Of a stretch of 64,000 bases of DNA, positions 20,332 through 29,773 are shown in pieces. This DNA comes from Euclidia mi (lineage: Eukaryota > Arthropoda > Insecta > Lepidoptera > Erebidae). A model generated the notes under the pieces. That model was not told where the DNA came from. It worked only from the letters and a program-made list of their open reading frames with translations, and did not search any database. The stretch covers positions 40,444,475 to 40,508,474 of the forward strand of contig OX123205.2 in the NCBI GenBank assembly GCA_944739405.2, given 5' to 3'. The position numbers and the translations under genes were made by a program. Positions within the stretch are counted from its first letter, which is position 1. Each line of letters opens with the position of its first letter.

Positions 20332-20700
20332 CATATCGTCACGCCTTTTATCCCCGAAGGGGTAGGCAGAGGTGTATTTCTACACCCACTTTTCGCCAGA
20401 AATACTTTAGTCCCACGTAATAAGGGGCGAGCCTATTGCCTTACCGGGCACATTTCCAGACTCCGTGCTGCTACTGAGAATTTCGTGAATGAAAAAGCCA
20501 ATAACACTGCCGACTCCCGATCCCATGCGCAAATTTATGCCGCGAGACCAACGAGGCAGTCGTATAGGGATTGATGTCGAGTTTTCCGTCTCTACGCAAA
20601 GATGGTATTTGCATCGTGTTATCCCTTAGTCGCCTCTTACGACACCAACGGGAAGATAGGGGGTGGTGACACTTGTATTCTATGCCGTCAACCACACGGC
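20332..20700 (-). repeat. SINE family 1 variant, long form, in CR1 ORF2
   Basis: On the minus strand it runs from a 5' block (GCCGTGTGGTTGACGGC, GTGTCACCACC, GGTGTCGTAAGAGGCGACTA) through the SINE-1 body (AGTAGCAGCACGGAGTCTGG, ATGTGCCCGGTAAGGCA) to the RTE-like tail CTACCCCTTCGGGGATAAAA and TATGTATG units. It interrupts the start of the CR1 ORF2; a 4-bp AATC may be the target duplication. The 5' block also occurs, diverged, at 23348, 35600-35660 and 58650-58735. Confidence 0.75.
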
Positions 20701-20770
20701 AAATTATCAGCGATTATCAGCTTTATTAATTAACCCGGCAATGTTCTGATGCATTATGTACAATAACTTA

Positions 20771-21300
20771 CTAACGAAAAAAGTTATCTTTTATTATGCA
20801 AGATTGACTATCAATTCCATCATCTGGTGTATTTATGATTTTAACGTTTTCACATTCTAACGCAATGCTATCATTCAATGTTGCTATGTCTGTTTGAGTC
20901 GACTTATCCAACAATACAGGCTCATACACTGTTGATTTCATCTGGAAATTGTTTTGTTGAATTCGATAATTAGTACGCAAAATTTCTCTTAACACTAATT
21001 GACATACGTGGCGGGGAAATATATTACGATGAGGTCGTCGTACACTAAAATCCATGTCAAGATATTTAGCATTTGTGAATTTAGAACAAATCAATCTCAG
21101 TTCGTGATTTAATTTAGCTTCTCTTAAGCATTTGTTAAATGGAATTTCAGAGAACATTACATTTGTATTCCTAGTCATGCACAGAAAATTACTTACACAT
21201 ATTATTTTAAATATAGTCATCTATCATGCATCTCACCTAGAACGATAACATAGTCTTTATTCGTCAATGATCCTATTTCAGCAACTTCATAACAAATGTA
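20771..21300 (-). pseudogene. CR1-group ORF1, C-terminal half
   Basis: On the minus strand about 21300-21225 reads NKDYVIVLGEMHD, a GxND-like block of the SGNH-type domain, then after a frame change 21220-20771 continues through FTNAKYLDMDF and a tail with DKSTQTDIATL to NFFR and stop. It is similar in arrangement to the ORF1 end at 8700-9208. The N-terminal coiled coil is not seen. ORF2 starts a few codons downstream. Confidence 0.7.
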
Positions 21301-21365
21301 TAATGTCCTAGAATGTAGTCTTTACAGAAAACAAGTCAGAGTCAAATTATTTATTTGTTTATAGG

Positions 21366-21505
21366 TTATACGAACAGGTGGTCCAGTGGATAGCGTATGC
21401 GTCGGCTCATCTCTCATTGGGAGGTCCCGGGTTCGATTCCTTGATAGAGCAAAAGTGTTACTGAGTTTTTCCGAATTCGCAGTAGCAGCTCATAATCTAC
21501 AGGAA
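21366..21505 (+). repeat. SINE family 1, head only
   Basis: It has the tRNA-like head GGTGGTCCAGTGGATAGCG and B box GGTTCGATTCC, then GTGTTACTGAGTTTTTCCGAA and CAGTAGCAGCTC. The body and tail are lost. Pol III boxes are recognisable. Confidence 0.7.
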
Positions 21506-21509
21506 ACAA

Positions 21510-22215
21510 CACGGATATAAGACAATCAACAGCTATTATTGTGTTCATGCGAATTCGCAACGACGCCTCTTCCGGTACAAAAACCATGAAATTTTTAATT
21601 ACTCGTATTGCCAATTTTAGTCAAAACAATGTGATTGTACTGGTATTTAAATGTTACGCAATACAATAAGATTCGAAATCGAAAAATTCTACCGGATTTT
21701 TGCAGACTACTTGTATATCACACATTCTCATACAGTCTTTCACTATGTTTTCCAGCCTGGCGCTGGCGAACAAATCTTTTTTGGGGTTAAATAAAATGAC
21801 CACCAAAAAATGCTTTGATACCCTTAGTTCTTTAACCAAAAATATATACTTAACACCAGAAAAATAAAGTCTAAAATTACAATAGTACTGGCTATTTTAG
21901 TCACGACTGCATTTCAAATTGTATTCGAAGATCAAATGTAGTAAATGATCACCAAATACATAGGTTATGTGAGGTTCTCTTGTGACCCTTAATTCAAAAA
22001 TAGGAGCCCTGCTTCACAGGGCTCCGTCAACTTATTTTATTTAAGTAGGTGGTGTAACCAAATCCAATTTATGCGTTGGTATTTCATACAACTAACAAAA
22101 AAACTTTGGTTATAATTTTACATTAAAATGTTGGTAGCATTTTGGTAATCATTTACTATTTTTGTCTGTTATATGTTACTATATCTGGCGGTAAGTTAAA
22201 CATAAGCCATAATTT
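21510..22215. other. Non-coding DNA
   Basis: No coding region or clear repeat is seen. Short ORFs on the minus strand have no recognisable motif. A small GC-richer inverted pair, GGAGCCCTG and CAGGGCTCC, lies at about 22002-22025. Confidence 0.4.
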
Positions 22216-22224
22216 TTCTGTAAT

Positions 22225-22600
22225 AGGCTGCAGATGAGCAGACGGATCGCCTGATGGTAAGCGATTACCGCCGCCCATGGACACAAGCAACACCATAAGA
22301 GTTACAGTTGCGTTGTCACCCTTTGCGCTGGGAAAAGGGATATGAGGAGGAGTGGGATGAGAGAGAAGATACAGGGGATGGGACATAAGTCTCTCTGTTT
22401 TTTGCATCACAACGACATTAAGGTCGTAGACGCCGCGTTGATGCCGAGGTGCCGCTGCGTTGACGCTGGCATCCAATGTGAGAGCGGGCTAAAGGTCAAT
22501 ATGAGGGTTTGACCTACTATACCAAGCAGGTCAGATGGGTTGGTATCCGATAGGGTTTAATGTCGAGTTTTCCGTCTCTTCGCAAATATACCTCTAGCTT
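22225..22600 (+). repeat. Interspersed repeat E (lepidopteran, non-coding)
   Basis: Contains GATGGTAAGCGATTACCGCC, GCCCATGGACACAAGCAACA and GAGTTACAGTTGCGTTG, a repeat I recognise from many moth and butterfly sequences (memory, not a search). Its end overlaps TGTCGAGTTTTCCGTCTCT, which also lies in the long SINE-1 variant at 20575-20595. Confidence 0.5.
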
Positions 22601-22609
22601 CGTATTTGT

Positions 22610-23345
22610 TTCTTAGCCGTCTCCATGTCCATATTCTAAATCCATCACCGCATGGACCTTGAATTTATCAATTTTATTAAATTAATGAAATAAGTATTAC
22701 GGTGAAATCCAGTCTAGACTTTGTTTTATATTGTGTATTATAAAGCCTAGAAGTATTATTGAAGCTAGATTTTATTTTATTCTCAAAGAAAAATAAACTG
22801 ATATAGAAATATAATTCAATTTATTTTCGTAAATAACAATAAATATTGAAATATGAAGACATAAAGACATATTTATTTCTGCATTTTGGTTGTTTACAAC
22901 ACTTATACATGTCAAAACCCTATTCTAGATGAAGCCGGCTTTTCCTAGTTAAATGACTTCTTGAGAAGAAAGGCCGAAACAAACTCAGAGTCATTGTTTT
23001 TTTTGTCACTTCAATTTCTTTAGTCTTTTCTTCATCTTTTAAAGTCCAGACAAAAAAGGGTTTAGTATGCAAGTACAATGCAGGAAATTATCTGACAAAT
23101 AATTGATATATTGATAGAATAATGGAAAAGCAGTCTGTAAAAACATTCATGCCTATATTTATTTTTTAGAATAAACAAAATAGGATTGATAGATAAGCAT
23201 TGTATAAAATTATATATAGTTACAGTAGGTACTAAATACCTATATGTTCGCGTGTTTGTTTGTATGTTTTAGATTGGTTTCGATATGTAATGGCTTGACT
23301 TTATTATGTAGATAAGCATAGATAATAATTGTCAAAGTGTTAATT
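22610..23345. other. AT-rich non-coding DNA
   Basis: No ORF or repeat is recognisable here. Confidence 0.4.
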
Positions 23346-23347
23346 GT

Positions 23348-23585
23348 CCGTGTGGTGACGGATTAAGAATACGGAATGTCACCACCCCATATCATCCCAT
23401 GGGTGTTGTAAGAGCCGACAGAGGGAGCATATTATGCAGAGAACAGCACTGTAAGAGAAGGAAAACTTGATACAAACCCTATACCAACCCGTAAGGCCAG
23501 CGTGGTATAGTAGGCCAATTCCTCCTTTCTAAGGAGAGGCCTAGTCCAGCAGTGGACTATTATAGGATGATAATGATGAAGCATA
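23348..23585 (+). repeat. Interspersed repeat D (CAGCAGTGGAC family)
   Basis: Starts CCGTGTGGTGACGG and TGTCACCACC, contains CAACCCGTAAGGCCAGCGTG and GGAGAGGCC, and ends CCAGCAGTGGACTATTATAG with GATGATAATGATGA. Related copies are at 54280-54480 and 57393-57520. From memory it is a very common lepidopteran repeat, probably a LINE or SINE 3' end. Confidence 0.6.
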
Positions 23586-23913
23586 GATAATAACCATATT
23601 ATTTTGAGGATTGACATTAAGTACCAAGTGGTTTATTGTGTTTTGTACACTGGTTTCAATAATTGCTAAGCCTAGTAGCATCGTACATAATACATTTGGA
23701 GTTTAAATGTTTTAAGTTTAAGTTATTATTACTTACTTCAAATTAAATACTACCTACTCTGTTGAAATGGCACTTAATTTAGGCCTTTACCACTGACGGT
23801 TTGATTTTTCAAAATCATCTACCTACGTCATGCTTTTATAGCTTTCTGTGCAGTTTAAGGAGCTAAAAGAAATACTGAAAAATATCTCAGGTTTACAGTT
23901 AATCCTGGAATTA

Positions 23914-23967
23914 ACCCTCACGATTGTGAGTTTCAGGTACAACTTAACTACTCACGATCGTGAGGGT
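23914..23967. repeat. 18-bp near-perfect inverted repeat made of self-palindromic arms
   Basis: The left arm ACCCTCACGATTGTGAGT (23914-23931) and right arm ACTCACGATCGTGAGGGT (23950-23967) match at 17 of 18 positions as inverted repeats around an 18-nt loop. Each arm contains the palindrome CTCACGATCGTGAG (one mismatch on the left). TTAA directly precedes CCCT, as at piggyBac ends, but no partner end is found. Confidence 0.6.
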
Positions 23968-24029
23968 ACTTTAAATTGAAAGTTTCTTTTGATAGTTTAG
24001 GTGTCTTTGTATTTTTCTTCTTAGTTGGC

Positions 24030-24390
24030 CACTTTTGCTTTTGTGGTTGTTGTCATGGATCGTCTCTTTGGTCGGTAACGGCTTTTGCGAGATCTCTCCA
24101 TCTCTGTCTCAATGATCAAGTGTTCTCATACATTCAGTAAGAGAACACTTCATAGACTTGATGAGATCTGTCCATCTTATGGGTGATCTACCGCGAAAAC
24201 GTTAACCGTCCAATCTTCCTTTTATAATTAAATGTTCCAACAAGCGATCATTACGGGTGATATGTCCAAATATCTTAAGGATTATGCCCTTTTCTATTGG
24301 TGGATGGTACAGAGAAGGCATGAAACCGCAAGCATATTCCGTCAAATATGTATGGTTTTCTTTACCTTTGCTTGTTAGAAACGACAAATT
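24030..24390 (-). pseudogene. RTE-like LINE remnant, ORF C-terminus
   Basis: Minus-strand translation gives ILKIFGHITRNDRLLEHLII and KGRLDG, then a stop, then RGRSPIRWTDLIKSM in the same frame. FGHI..R..LE..II.G...G.R.RGR...RW is the typical C-terminal block of RTE-clade endonuclease-RT proteins in Lepidoptera. The catalytic domains are absent. It differs from the RTE at 16387, so it represents a second RTE lineage. Confidence 0.65.
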
Positions 24391-24399
24391 TGGGATGAG

Positions 24400-25310
24400 T
24401 GTACATGCGTGAAGTGAGTCTATATGCGATTTCTGATCTATAAGCGAATTATATACATGTTACAGAAACAAACAAAATAAAAAATATCCAGTTTCGTAAC
24501 AATTACTAAGGTTGCCCATTTTGTACAATCTAAAAATCGAATCCGCAGCACTTAACTTGGTGTTTTACTAAAAAACTATTGTGCAAACACAGCCGCTGAC
24601 AAAAACTAGTAACATAATAATGATTAGGTATTTGAAAAATATTCAAACGCAATAATAATAAAAAGTTGTACCGTGAACATTTTTATTTACTTTGTAAAAA
24701 ACCTTTCTTTATGTTGGTAAAATTAGTTTGAATGATATTAAATTGAGGTGGTAAAAAATTTCATTGAAAGATTTCGCGTGAATTTAAATTACCTTTATAT
24801 TAAGTATTGAGATATTACGGAAGAGAGGCCTATATTATTATATGCCTTAGGGATATACCTTCAATGTTTAATAGATGAGTGGCACCTTTGAGTAGCACCA
24901 AATATTGCGAAGAAAGCCAAATACACCTTTTATACTATAATAAAACTGTATGGTGCAAATGAATGTAAGTACAATAAAGATATTTTGACGAAAATTAGAA
25001 AAAAAAATCTAGGAAAATGCTAAAAAGCAATACTTAATATTTTTTAGAATTTATGTCTGTGTCTTTCCCCATATTGCTAAAGATCTCTAAAATGGCGAAA
25101 TTGATTTCAATAAAACTTACACTCATGTACAGAAGATAATCAAACCTATAAAATAGTATATGTTACATCACAATCGGTTGAGTGATTTTTTGTACGTAGT
25201 CCCAAATAAAACAGGGATCATCCAAAACTATGTGGTGCTTTCTATGATCATTATAAGTTTGTTAGTAAAAGTATAGTTAGTCTAAATAGGTACCTACCTT
25301 CAAAGTGTTT
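24400..25310. other. AT-rich non-coding DNA
   Basis: No coding sequence or recognisable repeat. Confidence 0.4.
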
Positions 25311-25317
25311 TATGGCC

Positions 25318-25545
25318 GTGTGTGTGCGCGGTCCCGGGTTCAATTCCTGGGTCGGGCAGTGTTATTGGGTTTTTCTGTCACGAAATTCTCAGTAGCAGCA
25401 CGGCCTCTGGAAATGTGCCCGGTACGGCAATAGTCTCGCCCCTTATTACGTGGAACTAAAGTATATCTGGCGAAAAGTGGGTGTAGAAATACACCTCTGC
25501 CTACCTCTTCGGGGTTATAGGCGTGAGACTATGTATGTATGTATT
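25318..25545 (+). repeat. SINE family 1, 5'-truncated
   Basis: Begins inside the head at TCCCGGGTTCAATTCC, then GTGTTATTGGGTTTTTCTGT, AGTAGCAGCACGGCCTCTGG, TGTGCCCGGTACGGCAATAG and the tail CTACCTCTTCGGGGTTATAG with TATGTATG units. It lies tail-to-tail with the RTE fragment that follows. Confidence 0.8.
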
Positions 25546-25555
25546 ATGTTTATAA

Positions 25556-26045
25556 TTATATTAGTTTTATACATACATAGACTCACGCCTGTTTCCCGGA
25601 GGGGTAGGCAGAGACTACGGAACGCCATTTGCAACGATCCTGACATACCTCTCTTGCTTCATCCACTCCCATCAAGTTTCTCATGCATGCTCTTTTGTTT
25701 AGGGTACTTCTGACCTGTCCTTTCTTAGGAAGTCTCCAATCTGGTCAGATAACGTCCGCCTAGTTCTTCCCCTTCGTCCTATCCCATTCACACTTGCCTT
25801 ATATATCTTCTTTGTCAGTCTATCGTCATCCATCCTCTCCATGTGCCCAAACCATCTTAACATGCCTTTCTCGATGCTTGTCACTACATCTTCTTTTTCC
25901 CCAAACCACTCTCGTATCACACAATTCTTTACTCTGTCGGTCAAAGACACACCACACATACTTCTCAGTGCTCTAATTTCTACAGCATTTATTCTACTTT
26001 CAAGTCTTTTCTGCCATACCCAACTTTCACTACCATACATAGTTA
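25556..26045 (-). mobile_element. RTE LINE, 5'-truncated 3' end
   Basis: On the minus strand this encodes MYGSESWVWQKRLESRINAV, RSMCGVSLTDRV, EKGMLRWFGHMERM and GRRGRTRRTLSDQIGDFL, the same C-terminal blocks as the RTE at 16405-18300, then continues to the 3' tail TCTGCCTACCCCTCCGGGAA, GGCGTGAGTCTATG and TATG units. It is a 5'-truncated insertion of about 490 bp. Confidence 0.85.
25699..26040 (-). pseudogene. RTE ORF C-terminal fragment
   Basis: The open segment of 113 codons covers only the post-RT C-terminus of the RTE protein. No catalytic residues are present, so it is non-functional. Confidence 0.75.
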
Positions 26046-26049
26046 TATA

Positions 26050-28270
26050 ATCATTTCATTTTATTTTAAATAATAAAACCAATGACTATAGAAACCCTTT
26101 TTTCAATAAATTGTAGATTAGTCCATATTATTTTCTATCTCGGTCGGTTTGTATAATTATGTAAACATAGATGGCGTTGACCAAATGACATTTTCTGAAT
26201 GGCGGTGTTAAGATTCTCCGAGGATTGATGAGGTTCTCGGTTAATTTTCTTTTGTCGTCGTTGGATTGGGGTCTTTGTCGTTTCTTTTGAATTTTTTATT
26301 GTTGAATATGATTGTGTTTCTTAGATTTCTACTCGTATCGTTCGTTCGTGTTATGTTCTCATACAGTTGTCTCATTATTCCTAATTTCCCACTCCTCACA
26401 TCACGTACGTGGGAATCTTTGGGCGGGAGACTGAGGCCTGAATTCAGATACCTCTAGAGTTACTCAATTTATTTTAATTTCGGCAGGGCTGGATATTCGT
26501 AGTCCTGTGTGTATTTTCTAAATAAATCGCAGAGACAGACACTTGAAACAGCGGGAATCGACCTTTGAACACGTTGTTTTTCACATGGTCAGTTATATGT
26601 GGCATGTTCACGAGTGAGCGGTAAAAATAATTTACATGTTCTATGTGAAGGTGGTAAAACAGTTAATGTTGTGTATAAAGAAATTCTCTAAAGATATATA
26701 TTAGGTATATAATATACATATAAAAGTTATAAATATTATATACTTTTGGCATAAATGTCATGCTAATTAAATTCCAACATTCTAACAACAACGCCATTGT
26801 GTTGGTTGTAATATTAATTAAACTTTAATCAAATTACACTTCAAAATATAATCAGACACTGTCACAATCCGACGCAAATGTCCAATACCAGCCATCACAT
26901 TAAAGAGCAACACTAGAAGTGACGTCACAAGCATCATGTGATCTAGATTCTAGAACAAGTTGAAAATTCCGAAAAGGAATATCGTGTTTCTTCCACAAAC
27001 ACCATTTGTTTTCTCCTACCAATAAACAGAATGGCGGGCTTTTAGGACAAAGAATAATAAAGTTGCATAGGATATTTGAATTTCAAATACAGAGTGTTGC
27101 TTTTTCGTCGTTAGGGTTTGGCCTTACTGTAAGCGGTATCTATCGATACGGATATTTTGTCTTTTAGCAGATGTTGCGCATACAATAAGAAGAATGTTAC
27201 ATAAAGGTGTGGTACTATGTTTTTAGTTTTAGGCATTATGTAGTAGAGTCTAACACCTCTTACCAATGTTAAAGTAGACCCCGGGTTTCTTGCGCCTTGG
27301 AGATCGGAGGCTGACTTCGAGTTTAACCATATTTGAACGAATGAATAAAATTATAATGCCGAGACTTACATTTTCAGCCATACCCAGTCAATCATTTACA
27401 AAAAATATTTTTGAAGATAGACTTTATTTTTTTTGTTCTTGAGTCTTCCTTTAAATGTGTTTGTTACATAATTATGTCCTTCCAAACGCCTGGAAAAATC
27501 GCATGTTTAATAATAAATACCTGGACGGTTTAAAATTACGATAAATTGACTCGGTAAGTTTGATTTACAAGACGAGCAGAGCGACGTCGACGCCTGGCGG
27601 ATTCGGCACTATTGCTTTTCAGATCTAGGTCGGCATCGCTCTTGGCATCCTTGAGCGGCGTTAATCGTATTTTGCCTTCTATGCCATAAAAAATAAATAG
27701 TATATTTAAATTATATTATTTGCTAAAAAAATAATACATATTCCACGCTCGACGCTATTCGCTGGCAATAAGACATGACCTAAAAATCTAGGTTTAGAGC
27801 TGCGACTAATCTTCCCTGAGCGATGACATGCGATGAAAAAAAAAAAGGCAGACCACGGCCCAATACATGGGATTGGCTGGCTCGCTTTGTTAACCCATAA
27901 ACACAACCACTTAATACATAAAAAAGCAAAATAATATACAATTTGAAACCTTAACACCTTGAAATACGAACTAAGTATATTTTGTTGGATGGTATTGATA
28001 AGTTTGTACAAACAGAAACGAATTAAAAATGTTGCGAAAATTCTGAATTTAAATTTGGTACTACGTCAGTCGTTTTCACGGCGTCCAACTGCACAGATTA
28101 TAATCTTTTTTGTGATACATTGACGTTTCAATACCAGTGTGGCTGATTGTATCCGGTTTGATGCATCAGTGTATGTACACATCCCAAATTGATAGACTGT
28201 CTGTCTGTACCTTGGTATATTGTAAAGAAGAAATATTTGGGCATTAATTTGTATGCGTGTGTAATGAATG
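26050..28270. other. Non-coding DNA
   Basis: About 2.2 kb without a supported gene. Short ORFs have no motif. The sequence is AT-rich with a GC-richer patch at 27560-27660. No element ends were recognised. Confidence 0.4.
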
Positions 28271-28277
28271 TGTTAAT

Positions 28278-28400
28278 GTACTGCCTCCGTGGTCGATGGC
28301 TGATTGGGAGATCCTGGGTCCCCAATCGGGCAAAAGTGTTACCGAGTTTCCCGAATTCTCAGTAGCAGCACGGACTCTAGCAATGTGCCCGGTAACACCC
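28278..28400 (+). repeat. SINE family 1, head and part of body
   Basis: TGCCTCCGTGGTCGATGGCT, a degraded head, then GGGCAAAAGTGTTACCGAG, AGTAGCAGCACGGACTCTAG and ATGTGCCCGGTAAC. It stops where the LOA-like LINE was inserted; after that LINE the sequence resumes as a minus-strand SINE-2 fragment (33392-33450), so this was already a SINE-SINE junction. Confidence 0.7.
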
Positions 28401-28406
28401 GATACC
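28392..28406 (+). repeat. Target-site duplication, left copy
   Basis: GTAACACCCGATACC, identical to 33387-33401. Confidence 0.9.
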
Positions 28407-29773
28407 GACGGGAAGACGACTCCTCCTTCGCTGGCTGGCAATTGGTTGGCCACAAGAAGGGCAAGGGTAAGGGCAAGACCACCAATCCTGTTCAGCGCCC
28501 GCCCACTAGTGGCCCCGCCACTGTCGGCCCGTCGAAGAAGAGGAAAAACCTAAACAAGAGACAGCGCAGGGCGTCCAAGCAGAAGGCTGCACAAACCGCT
28601 GCTGCTGCCGGTGCTGCCTCTACAAAAGCAGCTGAGCAGGCTGCTGTCGCAGGTCCCAGCAATGTGACCAGTGCGCAGCCCACACTCAGCAGTGAGGGGT
28701 GCAAGAAGGCCGGAGGCAGTACAAGGAAGCCGGCTGCCGCCAAGCGGCGTGCTGGCCACCCTGGACGGCAACCAGCCACTGCACCACCGAGCAACACAGC
28801 AGGTAAAACTGCCGGAAACAAGGACAGAGGTGAGGCCAAACGTGCTCTCAACGAGACCAGTTCGCCTCGGGGAGACCACAAGAAGCCCCGCCTCGACTCC
28901 TCCAGGACGACAGTAGGTAAGTCCTACGCACAGGCCTCCAAGGCGTCCCTGGGTGTTGCAGTAACATGCAAACGCACAGGGAACTTGCCGAAGGAGTTGG
29001 TGGACCAAGTACTCCGGGAGCTCCAGAGGAAGATCCTGAGTGACGCCTGGTCGACCAAAACCCCCAAACGCCCCGCTCCAGCGTTCACCGGGAAACCCGT
29101 GCATGCGGACGGGGTCCTCAAACTTTGGTGCGCCGACGAGGCAACGCGCACCTGGCTGACGGAGGCAGTCTCTCTCCTGGTCCCACCACCGGGCTTCGAA
29201 CTGGAGGTCAGGGGCCAGGAAGAGACCCCGAAGAGAGTGCGGTGCGGCATTGTCGTACCCGACGAACAGGGGGTCTGGGACGACGTGCGCGACGTGGGTC
29301 GTGCTCTGGAGTTCCAGAACCCCTGGTTGGAGGTTGACAAATGATCGATGCTGCACTCCGAAAGGCAGTCAGGTGGGTGGTTCCTGGTGGTGGGCGTCGC
29401 AGAGGAACAGGTCCCGATCCTGTTGAAGAACGAGCGCCGCCTCGCGTTGGGGGTGGGTGCCGTCTACGTCACGTTCCGGGACCCCTCAGGTAAGTTTGTC
29501 GACCATCCTCCGGGATGCGACGAAAACTCCATACGAGTCAAGCAGGACTCTAACACCAAGCCAGGGTGCGACGCAGAATCCGGCCCGTCAGAGCCGGCCG
29601 CGTCTGGCTCGGGGGCTGGCCCATCAGCCGAGGGTAACTCGGAAGATGAGTGCCTGCTCCTGAGTCCGGTGCGGCGGGACGACAGGGTGGAGGCTGGCGA
29701 CATCCTGGCCGGCCTGACGCAGCTGACGTTTGGGGAGAAGGGGACATCATCCAAAGATGAACCCTCCGCCTAG
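28407..29773 (+). pseudogene. LOA-like ORF1, split by a TGA
   Basis: The frame is open from the insertion point without an ATG and runs to TGA at 29342-29344, then continues in the same frame to TAG at 29773. The N-terminal third is Lys/Ala-rich and basic (KKGKGKGKTT, KKRKNLNKRQRRASKQ), fitting RNA binding. From about 28980 a folded region follows (PKELVDQVLRELQRKIL, VLKLWCADEATRTWL, FELEVRGQEE, GWFLVVGVAEEQVPIL, RRLALGVGAVYVTFRD). It resembles the DUF4780-type domain of insect LINE ORF1s (from memory). The TGA falls where that family usually has a Trp, so a point nonsense is likely. The acidic C-terminus overlaps the ORF2 start by 17 nt. Confidence 0.75.

Larger units (their letters stand above)
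18335..20760 (-). pseudogene. CR1-group ORF2, endonuclease domain in pieces
   Basis: The pieces on the minus strand are 20760-20705 (HQNIAGLINKAD), 20326-20166 (NLSVSLEVLAGKKKSIDIVC, ISEHF, CLAAYYCRADS) and 18869-18335 (KRGGTCILVKEG, IIIICIYRVP, VAGDYNIDVL, ALERPTRLSSQTCID, ALSDHTAQI, DYAPENIIKFGDCIQ). The order of motifs is that of an APE-type endonuclease. The gaps are filled by a SINE and a mariner. The domain ends where the RTE LINE begins. Individual pieces are hardly decayed, so the insertions may be recent relative to this copy. Confidence 0.8.
18335..21300 (-). mobile_element. CR1-group LINE, minus strand, interrupted by three insertions
   Basis: Reading down from 21300: the end of ORF1 (to 20771), the ORF2 start (LLYIMHQNIAGLINKAD, to about 20705), a SINE (20332-20700), more endonuclease (to 20166), a mariner (18872-20163), more endonuclease (to about 18335), then the 3' end of the RTE LINE. 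The endonuclease reading frame resumes exactly across the mariner when one TA is counted once. The RT region is missing beyond the RTE, except possibly the fragment at 16276-16380. Confidence 0.8.

Noticed and set aside
28492..29356. Long minus-strand ORFs opposite the LOA-like ORF1
   Set aside because: High GC keeps antisense frames open; the proteins have no recognisable motif, whereas the plus-strand frame fits the ORF1 position and composition.
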